A stretch of DNA of 56,692 nucleotides. Source: Plebeiibacterium sediminum (GTDB lineage Bacteria > Bacteroidota > Bacteroidia > Bacteroidales > Marinilabiliaceae). The notes beneath the pieces are model-generated. The model did no database searches. It worked only from the letters and a program-made list of their open reading frames with translations, and had not been told where the DNA came from. The DNA lies in contig NZ_JAPDPJ010000042.1 of assembly GCF_026013605.1 (NCBI RefSeq), positions 1-56,692 of the forward strand, in the 5' to 3' direction. Below, in pieces: positions 43,179 through 52,991 of this stretch (positions are counted from its first letter, which is position 1; each line of letters opens with the position of its first letter). The position numbers and the translations under genes were made by a program.

Positions 43179-45209
43179 TTATTTTTTCATAAACTTCTCA
43201 GCACTTCCTGTACTAAGTAATTCCCAAAGTGAGGCCACAGTCCAGCCCGGAGCAAAATAATTATTGTAAAAACCTTTACCATTTTTACCATAATCCCAAT
43301 TGGTATGCTGAACCACTTCAGGGTAATAACCAACTCTCTCTATTCCACACATATGACCTTCAAATGGCAATAATTGCATCATGCTGGTTTTAATAACATC
43401 TGCAAAAGCTGTAAAACGAGGTTCATCGGTAGTTTTATCCAGCCATGTAAGTACATCAACTAATTCAAAAATGAAAACATCAATATGATTATTTTCAACT
43501 GACACATTACCCCAACCTCTGGATTTTAAACCAATATCACCTAACATTTGCCCCTGTGCAAACGGAACATCCCAGGTATAGTACCATGAAAGCGCAAAAT
43601 AGGTAGCCTTTTTAGCTAAATCAGTATATTTCTCTTGCACTTTTCCTTTTGTTGCTAGCGCTAAATAATACATTGCGGTAGATGCATATAAAGAAGCTTC
43701 CTTATCCTCACAATTTGCATCTAAAGTTGATGAAAAGTAATCTGACTTTGAAATAATTTCTGATTCAAGATAATTACCTGTCTTTTTTGCACTTGCCAAA
43801 TAAGTTTTGTTTTTAAAATATTCTGAAGCCATTACCAAAGGCAAGGTTGCTGATGGCGTGCTTCCCCCACTTGCATCGATTACATTTCCATCCTTATCAA
43901 ACTTACGAGGGAAACTACCGTCTTCATTTTGAATAGCCATAAAGTTCGATAACAATGTTTTCATGCGAGCTTCCCATTCCAGATGTTTACGACCTTTAGA
44001 ATTCTCGTACTTCAGGTAATGCATAATGGCATATATTCCTTCAGACTGGCGACGAATGCTATAAACCTCTGTTTCTTCGTTATGATCAAAATGAACAAAC
44101 TCTCTGAAATATCCAGTTGAAGTGAAGCCGTTTTTAAGATAACTATCAAAGATTTTATTGGCATTCTCTTTCATTGTTTCAAGGCCTTTTTCTTCAGCAT
44201 ATTCCAATGCAAAATAAGCATTCAACAATACTCTACCGATAAATCCGATTTCAGCACCTCCATTATTGGAACAATCATAAGTTAAAAGGTGAATTCCAGA
44301 ATAATAATTAAGATCTTTCTTTTCTGTATATCCTTCTGTAAAGAAGTTTGATAAAGTTTGCTTTACAAAGTCATAATTATAGTCAAGCTGCACAGCCTGA
44401 GGTTTAAAACTATCATAAGAGTAAGTCCAAACATCACTTACAAAATCAGAAAAATTTGAAGCTTTCCCTTTATTTATTTTCCATGATAAAGTTTTATTCT
44501 GACCTTTTTCCAGTTTTTCGAACGCTGTAACTGAAGGTGCTAATGTTAACTTACGAATATATGTTTTAGGATTTTCCTGATATGGAAAACCAAATGATAA
44601 CCATGTTTTTCCATCAATATTTTCAAAACCTGTAAACCCCAAATCACTTGGAGAAGACAATATCACTTCACCGGCATGAATAGCGCTATAAGCAGCTTTT
44701 TCAATTTTACTACTTCTTAATACGGTATAATACTCACCCGATTTTTCATTATACACACCTGTTAACGGAGTACTCAAACGATCCTCACGTACCAACCAGC
44801 TATCACTTGTATGAAATGAAGGTGCTTCTTTAGGCGATCTTAAGTTTCTTCGATACCAAAAACCCGGCATTAGAAACTGACAGTCTTCGTGTGCAAAACT
44901 ACCTGCTTGAACACTCTGTTTAAAATTAAAGTAAACATCATCTAATGCTGTAATTGTAATAGAATAAGTCTGTTCTTCTTCGTTTTCCTGAACATTTGCC
45001 TTAATCTCAACAGGTAATTCATCTTTACTTGAATAAACAATACCTGATCCGCTTTTTTCAACATCTAAACGATAAGTATTTGCATTATTACCAGGCGTTT
45101 TTAATTCCAACCAAGCCTTTAAGCTTTGAGCAGTGGACACCCCTGTAAACATGGCCAAAATACAGATCGATAAAAATATCTTTTTTATATTCCTTGTCAT
45201 ATCATTCAT
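43179..45209 (-). CDS. Secreted protein of unknown family, possibly an (alpha/alpha) toroid glycosidase
   Basis: I do not recognise this 676-residue protein. It has a signal peptide (about 1-28, ending 'GVSTAQS') and an N-terminal beta-rich region (to about 240). A helical region follows with pairs of amphipathic helices and short loops, such as 'LNAYFALEYAEEKGLETM', 'GFTSTGYFREFVHFDHNEET', 'SASATLP'-like 'GGSTPSATLPLVMASEYFKN' and 'YFAPGWTVASLWELL'. The pattern recalls six-hairpin glycosidases and lyases. Being between confirmed GH43 and GH93-like genes with 11- and 36-nt gaps, it is probably an enzyme acting on the same polymer. No catalytic residues can be named safely. Confidence 0.7.
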   Translation of the reverse strand: MNDMTRNIKKIFLSICILAMFTGVSTAQSLKAWLELKTPGNNANTYRLDVEKSGSGIVYSSKDELPVEIKANVQENEEEQTYSITITALDDVYFNFKQSVQAGSFAHEDCQFLMPGFWYRRNLRSPKEAPSFHTSDSWLVREDRLSTPLTGVYNEKSGEYYTVLRSSKIEKAAYSAIHAGEVILSSPSDLGFTGFENIDGKTWLSFGFPYQENPKTYIRKLTLAPSVTAFEKLEKGQNKTLSWKINKGKASNFSDFVSDVWTYSYDSFKPQAVQLDYNYDFVKQTLSNFFTEGYTEKKDLNYYSGIHLLTYDCSNNGGAEIGFIGRVLLNAYFALEYAEEKGLETMKENANKIFDSYLKNGFTSTGYFREFVHFDHNEETEVYSIRRQSEGIYAIMHYLKYENSKGRKHLEWEARMKTLLSNFMAIQNEDGSFPRKFDKDGNVIDASGGSTPSATLPLVMASEYFKNKTYLASAKKTGNYLESEIISKSDYFSSTLDANCEDKEASLYASTAMYYLALATKGKVQEKYTDLAKKATYFALSWYYTWDVPFAQGQMLGDIGLKSRGWGNVSVENNHIDVFIFELVDVLTWLDKTTDEPRFTAFADVIKTSMMQLLPFEGHMCGIERVGYYPEVVQHTNWDYGKNGKGFYNNYFAPGWTVASLWELLSTGSAEKFMKK

Positions 45210-45245
45210 TTTAATAGATTCAATTATGTTCCATTAAGCACCATT

Positions 45246-46997
45246 TTATCTGGCACTAACTCTGCACCACGAACGTGGGTTTTGGGCTGTACTATTTGCA
45301 ATCCATTCGTATATTTTATTGTCTGATTTATCTGGATAACCCAATCCAACATTTACCCGAAAAGTTTCTGCTTTTTCCCATTCCAACTGATCAAAAGGAA
45401 TTTTTAATTCAAATGAAAAGCAATTCCCTTCATCTTGTTTCACAACCCACCTTGCTGATGTTTCTGTTTCTTTCCAATCGGCTCCAGTTCTCATATAGGC
45501 AACAGCTTTCCCTGTAGGAGTTAATACATATTTATACAAAATCGATGCATCTTCTGAATCCCAATTATCAAATGGATCAAGCGTGATACTTACTTCTGAT
45601 TGTTGTATATCTGTGGCTTCATCTAACAGTAATTTTGCTGCGAAATACAGATTTTCTCCATCGTGCTTAACTCCTGCCTTTACTTGATTGGCACTGGTAT
45701 GACCAACGAACAAGGGTAATTCTCCCCAATCCTCAGCTTCAATAGATCCATCCACATTAATACTTGTAGTTTGTAAGCTTAACTCCGGAATGATATATCC
45801 TTTTATAAGCCACACTCCACAGTTTTGACTGGAAAAATTTGTACTACTTAATGCAACAACCGTATTTTCATCTAACATTCCCAATGCATTCCACTTGGCT
45901 TCTTTAGTTATAGGCACATCAAATGGACGGGTTTGTTTTGTAAATCCTTTGGCATTTTCATCACTAATGGCTACTTCCATTGTAGAAAGTTCCCAATTAG
46001 AATTTCTTTTATATGTGGTTTGATACGATAAAAATGAAACGCCATCAAGTCCTGCAATCAGATAAGGTGCACCAGCATATGTTGCATCCGGATATTCTTC
46101 TATTAAAGCACTATTCCTATTGTCAGACTGTGCTAAAATTGGAATATTCCATGCATCAATCACTGATGTTCTGACAGTATATGGTTTAAACTGACCAGAT
46201 ACATTATCCTCTATAGCAACAACAATTTCATCGTTTAACAATATTGGAACTGGCATTCCATCTCTATGATGTGCTCTAAAACAAACCTCTGTAATTTCAG
46301 TACTCCATGAGATTCCGCTATCTAATGATTTTAACATGGAAATATTTTGCTCCTCGCTTTGTGTAAAGAGTCCTTCATTTGCAAAGTAAACTTGCACTTC
46401 GCCTGAAGGCACTTGAAGAAAAGCAGGTTCCCAGCAGCCATTATTAAAGTCTGTTCCTGCCTCATAAATTACTTCTGCATCCGACCATGAAACTCCTTTA
46501 TCAACACTTCTTTTGATGGCTATTGCAAAAGGAACAATTCCTCCATCCACAGGACGATAATTGCAAGCTGTTAAAATAGTACCATCAGACAGCTCTATAA
46601 GCTCACCATTTGACATATTAACAAAAGTAGCTTGACCAGATCCGTTAAATTGCTGCTGTTTTTCAAACAGGATCACCGGTTCTGACCACGATTTACAATC
46701 ATCATCGCTTTTGACATATTCAATATTTCCCTGAGTTTCATAGGTAACCCATACTGTTCCATCTTTTAATTTATGTACTCTTGGATATCCTGCCCAGTTT
46801 AATGAACGTCCTTCTTGCGGAGCTATTCGTTGCAATGATTTATAATCCCATGCTATTCGAACTCCGTCAACAGTTTGACCTATTTCTTTTTCATATTGAG
46901 GTTCATCATCATTTTTTTTTGAACAAGATGAACAACTCATTATTGATCCTATCAGAAATAAAAACAGCAATTGATACACTCCGTAATATTTCGTCAT
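45246..46997 (-). CDS. Sialidase-fold exo-hydrolase (GH93-like) with CBM9-like domain, lipoprotein
   Basis: A 583-residue lipoprotein (lipobox 'IGSIMSC'). The six-bladed propeller (about 45-385) has Asp-box repeats 'SVDKGVSW', 'SLDSGISW' and 'SDDDCKSW'. The C-terminal 190 residues ('VKAGVKHDGENLYFAAKLL', 'EWIANSTAQNPRSWCRV') look like a CBM9-type sugar-binding domain. GH93 exo-arabinanases have this propeller fold and release arabinobiose. A GH33 sialidase is the main alternative, but the arginine triad and FRIP motif are not evident and the operon carries arabinan-type partners. Start: ATG 46997 follows the upstream stop (TAG, one base, ATG); a TTG four codons earlier would overlap that gene. 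Confidence 0.72.
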   Translation of the reverse strand: MTKYYGVYQLLFLFLIGSIMSCSSCSKKNDDEPQYEKEIGQTVDGVRIAWDYKSLQRIAPQEGRSLNWAGYPRVHKLKDGTVWVTYETQGNIEYVKSDDDCKSWSEPVILFEKQQQFNGSGQATFVNMSNGELIELSDGTILTACNYRPVDGGIVPFAIAIKRSVDKGVSWSDAEVIYEAGTDFNNGCWEPAFLQVPSGEVQVYFANEGLFTQSEEQNISMLKSLDSGISWSTEITEVCFRAHHRDGMPVPILLNDEIVVAIEDNVSGQFKPYTVRTSVIDAWNIPILAQSDNRNSALIEEYPDATYAGAPYLIAGLDGVSFLSYQTTYKRNSNWELSTMEVAISDENAKGFTKQTRPFDVPITKEAKWNALGMLDENTVVALSSTNFSSQNCGVWLIKGYIIPELSLQTTSINVDGSIEAEDWGELPLFVGHTSANQVKAGVKHDGENLYFAAKLLLDEATDIQQSEVSITLDPFDNWDSEDASILYKYVLTPTGKAVAYMRTGADWKETETSARWVVKQDEGNCFSFELKIPFDQLEWEKAETFRVNVGLGYPDKSDNKIYEWIANSTAQNPRSWCRVSAR

Positions 46998-46998
46998 A

Positions 46999-47979
46999 CT
47001 AATTTCCAATTACCGGAGTTATATATTCACTTTCTATTTCCATCACATCAAAATCTTTATTGCCAGATTTAAATAATACTTTTGAGATATACATTTTACG
47101 AGGATGTATACTTTGTGCACTATTATGTGCATGAAACACTTTATACAAAGCCCCATCTTTACCATAAAACAAAGCACTATGTCCTGCACCAATTAACTGC
47201 CCCGGACTTTGTAAAATCGGATTACCTTCATATTTTACCCAGGGACCATAAGGACTTTCTGATGTTGCAAATCCAACTCCATACATTGGACTCTCAAAAC
47301 TATTGGCAGAGTAAGTCATGTAATACAATCCATTATGTTTTTTCACAAATGGACCTTCATTTACTCTTGGCCATACTTCTTCCCAGACTTGTGAAACATT
47401 TATACATTTAGTAAAAGTTTCCTCTTTAACGCCCTTTAAGTCTTCTGTCATCTCAGCAACCCACACGTTATTTCCATCGTTAAAACGAACAAAATACATA
47501 TAGGCCTTACCATCTTCATCAATGAATAAACTGTTGTCAATGCTTTTTTCTTCCTGAATTATTGGCACTTTATTTTCCTGCACAAAAGGACCTAATGGAG
47601 AATCGGATGTTGCAACACAAGTATGCTCATCTGCAGAAAAATACATATAAAACGTACCATCAATTTCATAAACTTCCGGAGCCCAAAACCAACGATCTCC
47701 CCACACATCATCTTTATACAATGCCAAATTTCCATGAGTTAGAGAAGGAATTCGCCAATTCTCCATATCATCCGATGTATAAACAACAATACCATCAGCA
47801 GATTGTGTTCCATAAGCATAGTAAGTTCCATTATGTAATAAAATAAAAGGATCACCAAGAGGAACTTTTGCATAAGTAACCGGATCATCTATACCTTCAG
47901 TATCATTTGCACTGCATGAAACAAATGAAAAAAAGCATAACAAACTCTGTAATATTGATATTGCAATCATTCTATTCAT
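46999..47979 (-). CDS. Second GH43 family enzyme, lipoprotein
   Basis: A 326-residue GH43 propeller, clearly different from its partner. The lipobox is 'FFSFVSC'. Catalytic residues are suggested by 'PLGDPFILLHNG' (base), 'SIDNSLFIDEDG' (modulator) and 'RVNEGPFVKKHNG' (acid Glu). The 'WAPEVYEIDGTFYMYFSADE' block resembles arabinofuranosidase-type subfamilies. Its stop codon lies one base from the next start. It follows susD after a perfect 13-bp hairpin, so its expression may be lower than susCD. Confidence 0.88.
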   Translation of the reverse strand: MNRMIAISILQSLLCFFSFVSCSANDTEGIDDPVTYAKVPLGDPFILLHNGTYYAYGTQSADGIVVYTSDDMENWRIPSLTHGNLALYKDDVWGDRWFWAPEVYEIDGTFYMYFSADEHTCVATSDSPLGPFVQENKVPIIQEEKSIDNSLFIDEDGKAYMYFVRFNDGNNVWVAEMTEDLKGVKEETFTKCINVSQVWEEVWPRVNEGPFVKKHNGLYYMTYSANSFESPMYGVGFATSESPYGPWVKYEGNPILQSPGQLIGAGHSALFYGKDGALYKVFHAHNSAQSIHPRKMYISKVLFKSGNKDFDVMEIESEYITPVIGN

Positions 47980-47995
47980 AAATCAATACTTTTAA

Positions 47996-48027
47996 ATTCA
48001 GGTTGCAAGCATTATTGCAACCTGAAT
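47996..48027 (-). promoter_or_regulatory. Perfect hairpin between susD and the GH43 gene
   Basis: 47996-48008 pairs with 48015-48027 (13 bp) around a 6-nt loop. On the minus strand it follows the susD stop and is trailed only by TTTAAAAG. It may be a partial terminator or an mRNA-stabilising 3' end for susCD. Confidence 0.7.
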
Positions 48028-48049
48028 CATTTATTAAAATGTTTATTTG

Positions 48050-49615
48050 CTAATAGTTTGGATTTTGTTGTAATCCGGCATTGTTATCTATTTCGTTTGA
48101 AGGTATTGGAAGACTAGAATGTCTGCCAATTACAAAATTATTGAAATCAGAATCTCTTTGCTTTAACTCATTTAAACCAGCACTTGTATCAAACAAGCCC
48201 CAACGCTTTAAATCAGCCCATCTTTGCCCTTCGTGACATAACTCTAATGAGCGCTCTATTTGTAAACGCTTTAAAAAGGCAGTTTTATCAGCAACTGCTT
48301 CCGGATGATTAACCGCTAATTCTGGCATATTAACACGAGCACGTATCTCATTTACTAAATCAACAGCTTCATTTAAACTTCCGGAAGTTGTATTTGCCAA
48401 ACACTCAGCATACATCAACATAACATCAGCATAACGAATCAAACGAATATTAATAGGATTGTGGTAGTCTTCATAATCGCGATAGTAGTCAGATGCATAT
48501 TTTCTAATGAACACTCTTCCTATATAGTTATCCTGCTGCCACGCGCCCATATCTCTGCTATACATTCTGTCATTATCAGCAAAATCAACATCCATTCCTT
48601 CATAAAAAAGACTCGTCTTTAATCTGATATCGTACTCCCCATCATTATTTAATTCACTCTTGAACTCATCCACTAACCAACTTCTTGCTTCACCATCTGT
48701 CCAACCAATTCCCGGAGGGCCAAAGAACTGAGCTCTGTTTTGTCCTAAATTTGGATCAATATCAAAATCGCCATCTCCAGCTGGCGCTTTATGAGCATCT
48801 GAATATTGTAATTCAAATACCGATTCAATATTATTTTCTGCTAAATGCGTGAAATTATCTTTAAAGTTGTTTGCTAAACCATAATACTGTGATCCTTCAC
48901 CTGTAACCAACCATTCTAACTCTTGTTTAGCAGCCTCCCATTCATGTTGTTGCATTAAACATTTTGCTCTTAAAGCTTTTGCTGCTCCAATTGTTGCACG
49001 TCCTTTATTTGTATCATCCCAACTGGCAGGTAACATATTAATGGCACTTGCCAAGTCATCCTTTACTTGTTGCCAAACTTCAGTTACATTATGACCTTCT
49101 GGAGTATCTCCCGGACTTGAAGGCTCTAAAACAATTGCAAGACTATTATTTTCACTTCCCCATAAAAGAGCCAGATTATAGTAATGAAGGGCTCTTAAAA
49201 AGTAAGCCTGACCTAATACATAAGTCTTTTCTGTTTCATTACCAAATGTAATATCCGGAGTATAATGCAACACCTGGTTTGCTCTATAAATAGCCTCATA
49301 AGAGTCTCTGTACGTCCAGGCATTACCTTCCCAAAAGTTATAATTGGCATAATTAAAACGTGTCCAGTCTGCCAACTCTAACCAGGGACTTGAGCTAAAT
49401 GCTTCATCTGAAGCTAAATCATATCTAAACCAAATCCAACGAGTATATAAACCAGGTTTGTAGAACATATTATAAACGGCATTTAAGCCACTTTGTGCAT
49501 CCGCTTCTGTTTTCCAGAAGATTTTTACTTCCAGATCATTGGGATTTGTCACCTCTACATCACATGAACTGATTAAGAGGCATGACAATAATAATGTATA
49601 TAGAATCTTTTTCAT
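48050..49615 (-). CDS. SusD-like glycan-binding lipoprotein
   Basis: A 521-residue outer-membrane surface lipoprotein that caps the SusC transporter and binds oligosaccharides. The lipobox is 'LLSCLLISSC' with Cys at about 18 of the mature start. 'VTNPNDLEVKIFWKTEADAQ' and 'GLNAVYNMFY' open the SusD domain, with TPR-like helices ('AYFLRALHYYNLALLWG') and the C-terminal 'LCHEGQRWADLKRWG'. I start at ATG 49615; 12 extra codons are open upstream, but the shorter form places the lysines just before the hydrophobic core. It pairs with susC 126 nt upstream. Confidence 0.95.
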   Translation of the reverse strand: MKKILYTLLLSCLLISSCDVEVTNPNDLEVKIFWKTEADAQSGLNAVYNMFYKPGLYTRWIWFRYDLASDEAFSSSPWLELADWTRFNYANYNFWEGNAWTYRDSYEAIYRANQVLHYTPDITFGNETEKTYVLGQAYFLRALHYYNLALLWGSENNSLAIVLEPSSPGDTPEGHNVTEVWQQVKDDLASAINMLPASWDDTNKGRATIGAAKALRAKCLMQQHEWEAAKQELEWLVTGEGSQYYGLANNFKDNFTHLAENNIESVFELQYSDAHKAPAGDGDFDIDPNLGQNRAQFFGPPGIGWTDGEARSWLVDEFKSELNNDGEYDIRLKTSLFYEGMDVDFADNDRMYSRDMGAWQQDNYIGRVFIRKYASDYYRDYEDYHNPINIRLIRYADVMLMYAECLANTTSGSLNEAVDLVNEIRARVNMPELAVNHPEAVADKTAFLKRLQIERSLELCHEGQRWADLKRWGLFDTSAGLNELKQRDSDFNNFVIGRHSSLPIPSNEIDNNAGLQQNPNY

Positions 49616-49664
49616 TAATCTAATTTTTAATAGAATTATGCTTTTATTCATATGTCTAAATTTG

Positions 49665-49727
49665 TTTTTAATGCCATATGGAACTCGCTAATTAAACCAT
49701 CCTCATGTGAGAGAATTCGTTCTCATG
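49665..49727 (-). repeat. Intercistronic element A (susC-susD junction)
   Basis: Contains on the plus strand TTTTTAATGCCATATGGAACT, almost identical to element B. An ATGAGA/TCTCAC-type imperfect hairpin follows near 49701-49727. It lies between the susC stop and the susD start. Confidence 0.6.
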
Positions 49728-49741
49728 ACTCGTTTCATCTC

Positions 49742-52732
49742 TTAAAAAGTTAATTGAGCACCAATGGTAACAGCTTTAGGATTTGGGAATGCACCATAAT
49801 CATGTCCTCTTTCCCAAATATTTGAATTTCTGAATTCAGGATCCAGTCCATTATATTTCGTAAAAGTGACTAAGTTTTGAGCATTCACAAACACACGTAC
49901 TTTATCAATTGCATTACCTAACACCTGTTTAGGAACAGTATATCCAAGTGCCATTTGTCTTAACCTTAAGTACGAACCATTTTCAATCCAGCGATCCTGA
50001 TTTCCTCTGGCATTTCTACTATCCTGATATAAAGGACGTGGATCTTTTGCATTAGGATTATCCAATGACCAGGCATCATAATCAGCTCTGTAATTGGAGT
50101 TATCATCAAATCTATCCATTGTACTTCTTGGTCCGTTGAATACTTTGTGACCAAAAGAACCGGCCATTTGAAGTTGAAGATCAAATCCTTTCCATTCAAG
50201 AGAAGCATTGATACCTAATTGTAAATCTGGCCATGGACTGCCAATATACTGACGGTCAGCATCTGTGATTGTACCATCATCGTTAAAATCTACATATCTG
50301 ATATCCCCGGGTTTTGCATTAGGCTGAATTAGGTTACCATTAGAATTTACATGATTAAGTACTTCCTGTTCACTTCTGAATAAACCATCTGTTTTAATCA
50401 AATACCATTCTCCAATAGGCTTACCTACATATGATCTGGTATTCCATTGAGTAAAGAACTCACGTCCGTACCCTAATTCAATAATCTTATTTTTAACTGT
50501 TGAAATATTAGCATTAACACTATATTTCAAATCACCAATCATATCTCTCCAGGTAAGTGATAATTCAACTCCTGTATTTTGAAGTGTTGCCGCATTTACG
50601 TTTGGATTACCTCCGTTATTTCCGGTAGTCATTAAAATCTGCATACCCGTTAAAACATCTTTGGTTTCTGACTTAAAATATTCACCGGTAACATCTAATT
50701 TATTATCAAAAAATGACAGATCAACCCCGATATTCATCTGATGTAATTCTTCCCATTTTAAATCATCATTAACCAATTTAACTTGTGTTTGTCCGTTTAC
50801 AACAGATTGATCAGTTCCAAAAACAGCTTGCGGAAATGAATTGATAAAAGCAACATAATCCCATGGTCCAATATTTGAACTTCCTAAAACTCCATAGTTA
50901 GCTCTTACTTTCAAAGTATTCATCCAAGGAATATTGAAGAACTCTTCACTACTAATTTTCCATGCTCCTGAAACTGATGGAAATACACCATGACTAAAAT
51001 TAGGACCAAATTTTGATGATTCATCACGTCTTACAGTTGCACTAAACAAGTAACGATCTCCGTAAGAATAGTTAATTCTACCAAACACAGAAAATAGTTT
51101 GGTCATATCCCTGTAACCTCCAGTTCTTGGATCTACAGTTGCTGCATTTAGCTGTTCAAAGTAAGTTCCGTCACTGGTACTTAATATTTCATTTTTTGAG
51201 CCCCATAGTTGCTCATAATTCTGATCCATAAAACTGGTTCCTACTACAGCAGCTACAGTATGCTCACCAAAAGAATCATTATACTCAAGGGTGTTGTCGT
51301 ACACCATTGAATTAAACCTTGCTTTATTTTTATTAAGTGAGGATGGATCCCAAGGTTGATTGTATGTCCAGTTACCTTCTTTACGAATATAACGATGCTC
51401 ATCAAAGCTGGTTTCAAAACCAATATTCAACTTGTATTTTAATTTTGTAAAGAATGATAGTTCAGTAAACACATTACCTCTAACTCTCATATTTTGGTTA
51501 TGAGTGTCTGTCAGTTTTTCTTTAGCAAATGGATTGGTTCCAAAAGTAACATCTCTGCCTCCATCACCGTAACCAAAACCTCCGGCATTATTTTCATTAT
51601 ACTTTGAGATTGTTGGTAACATACGATAAACATCAATAATAGGATTAGTATTCAACTCATCAATATCATAATTACTAACAATAATGTTCTCCCCAATTTT
51701 AAAGGATACTTTTTCGCCAAAATCTCTCGTTGCCGATGTATTTGCACGTATGGTTAAACGATTACTTTCTGTTCCGATAGTTGTACCTGAGTTTGATTGA
51801 TAGTTGGCTGAAATAAAATAGTTATTATTATCAGCACCTCCCGAAAATGAGATATTATAATCTTCAATAACTCCGGTTTTAAAAGTTTCTTCCTGCCAAT
51901 CGGTATCCCCATCAAAGTGACTGGCTGTTGCAAAACCATTATTTTCAAAAGCCATATCATTTAACTCAATCCACTGATCTCTGTTGGTTAAATCATATTT
52001 TGGTAACCATTGAAAGCTGTTTTTAGCAGACATTTCAATTTTCATCGGACCTTTGCTTCCACTTTTTGTGGTAATAATAATTACACCATTGGCAGCTCTT
52101 GATCCATAAATCGCAGCAGCAGATGCATCTTTTAATACCTGTATAGATTGGATGTCGTTAAAGTTAAAATCACGATTAGCTCCACCTTCTACAGCAATTC
52201 CATCAATAACATATAATGGCTGACTTGATCCAAAAGATTTTGTTCCTCTGATCTCTACCCATCCTTCAGCACCTGGCTTACCTTCTGTACGAGAAAACAC
52301 ACCACTCATGGTTCCCAGCATTTCACCTACTGAACCTGTAACTACACTACTCTTTAATTCATCAGGTTTAAAAACCCCAACTGCACCTGTTAAGTCGGCT
52401 TTTTTTACTGTTTGATAACCGATTACAACAACTTCATCTACCAATTCATCCTCACTCAACATGGTGACATCTAAAGTAGCCTGACCATTGTAAACAATTG
52501 CCTGCTCTTTCATGCCTATAAAAGAGAACTTAACTGTTTGATTCGCTTCTACGGCAATAGTATAATACCCTTCTAAATTTGTAATAGTACCTTTTGTAGT
52601 TTCCTGAATAAAAACATTCACTCCAGGAATAGGCTCTCCCCCTTTATCAGTAACCCTTCCTTTTAGGCTTATTGTTTGGGCTAACAACCCAAGAGGAACA
52701 AGCAGTAATATAACTGCTAACATTTTTTTCAT
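49742..52732 (-). CDS. SusC-like TonB-dependent outer-membrane transporter
   Basis: A 996-residue TonB-linked barrel that imports oligosaccharides with SusD. Order of parts: signal peptide (to 'GLLAQ'); a carboxypeptidase-like domain ('LKGRVTDKGGEPIPGVNVF'); TonB box region 'DEVVVIGYQTVKKADLTGAV'; plug ('VLKDASAAAIYGSRAANGVI'); and a 22-stranded barrel ending in Phe ('VTIGAQLTF'). It is the first gene of the operon. The divergent HTCS-like gene lies 259 nt upstream, as is usual for regulated glycan loci. The substrate is inferred as arabinan or another arabinose-rich glycan from the downstream enzymes. Confidence 0.97.
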   Translation of the reverse strand: MKKMLAVILLLVPLGLLAQTISLKGRVTDKGGEPIPGVNVFIQETTKGTITNLEGYYTIAVEANQTVKFSFIGMKEQAIVYNGQATLDVTMLSEDELVDEVVVIGYQTVKKADLTGAVGVFKPDELKSSVVTGSVGEMLGTMSGVFSRTEGKPGAEGWVEIRGTKSFGSSQPLYVIDGIAVEGGANRDFNFNDIQSIQVLKDASAAAIYGSRAANGVIIITTKSGSKGPMKIEMSAKNSFQWLPKYDLTNRDQWIELNDMAFENNGFATASHFDGDTDWQEETFKTGVIEDYNISFSGGADNNNYFISANYQSNSGTTIGTESNRLTIRANTSATRDFGEKVSFKIGENIIVSNYDIDELNTNPIIDVYRMLPTISKYNENNAGGFGYGDGGRDVTFGTNPFAKEKLTDTHNQNMRVRGNVFTELSFFTKLKYKLNIGFETSFDEHRYIRKEGNWTYNQPWDPSSLNKNKARFNSMVYDNTLEYNDSFGEHTVAAVVGTSFMDQNYEQLWGSKNEILSTSDGTYFEQLNAATVDPRTGGYRDMTKLFSVFGRINYSYGDRYLFSATVRRDESSKFGPNFSHGVFPSVSGAWKISSEEFFNIPWMNTLKVRANYGVLGSSNIGPWDYVAFINSFPQAVFGTDQSVVNGQTQVKLVNDDLKWEELHQMNIGVDLSFFDNKLDVTGEYFKSETKDVLTGMQILMTTGNNGGNPNVNAATLQNTGVELSLTWRDMIGDLKYSVNANISTVKNKIIELGYGREFFTQWNTRSYVGKPIGEWYLIKTDGLFRSEQEVLNHVNSNGNLIQPNAKPGDIRYVDFNDDGTITDADRQYIGSPWPDLQLGINASLEWKGFDLQLQMAGSFGHKVFNGPRSTMDRFDDNSNYRADYDAWSLDNPNAKDPRPLYQDSRNARGNQDRWIENGSYLRLRQMALGYTVPKQVLGNAIDKVRVFVNAQNLVTFTKYNGLDPEFRNSNIWERGHDYGAFPNPKAVTIGAQLTF

Positions 52733-52991
52733 AACCTTTGATTTTTAGTTAACACATTTTAGTATTCGGAATCTGATCTTCCTATGCAACAAAGTAAATT
52801 TACCTTGACATAATAAAATGCCACTATTTAAGCAATCAATAGAATTTACTGGTCATACAAGAAAAACCTTACTATTACTCATAGAAGTTACCAATTTGTG
52901 TTATTTTATGACTAATTTATTTTATCCTTTATCACGAATAAATCCATTATTGTTATAATAAATAAGATGGTAATGTAAGAATCGTAGCGTC
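52733..52991. promoter_or_regulatory. Divergent susC/sensor control region
   Basis: A 259-nt A+T-rich region. On the minus strand TTACTTTG (52797-52790) is one mismatch from TAnnTTTG and lies about 60 nt before the susC ATG, so it is the likely promoter. No clear -33 box is seen, which fits activator dependence. I could not define a direct repeat for HTCS binding. Confidence 0.4.

Noticed and set aside
46999-47009. Overlap of the GH43 and GH93-like genes
   Set aside because: It depends on a TTG start; ATG 46997 directly follows the upstream stop with one base between, so there is no overlap.
39078-52732. Recent horizontal transfer of the glycan locus
   Set aside because: No integrase, tRNA junction or insertion sequence flanks it and the base composition looks like the rest of the window; transfer cannot be judged from this sequence alone.
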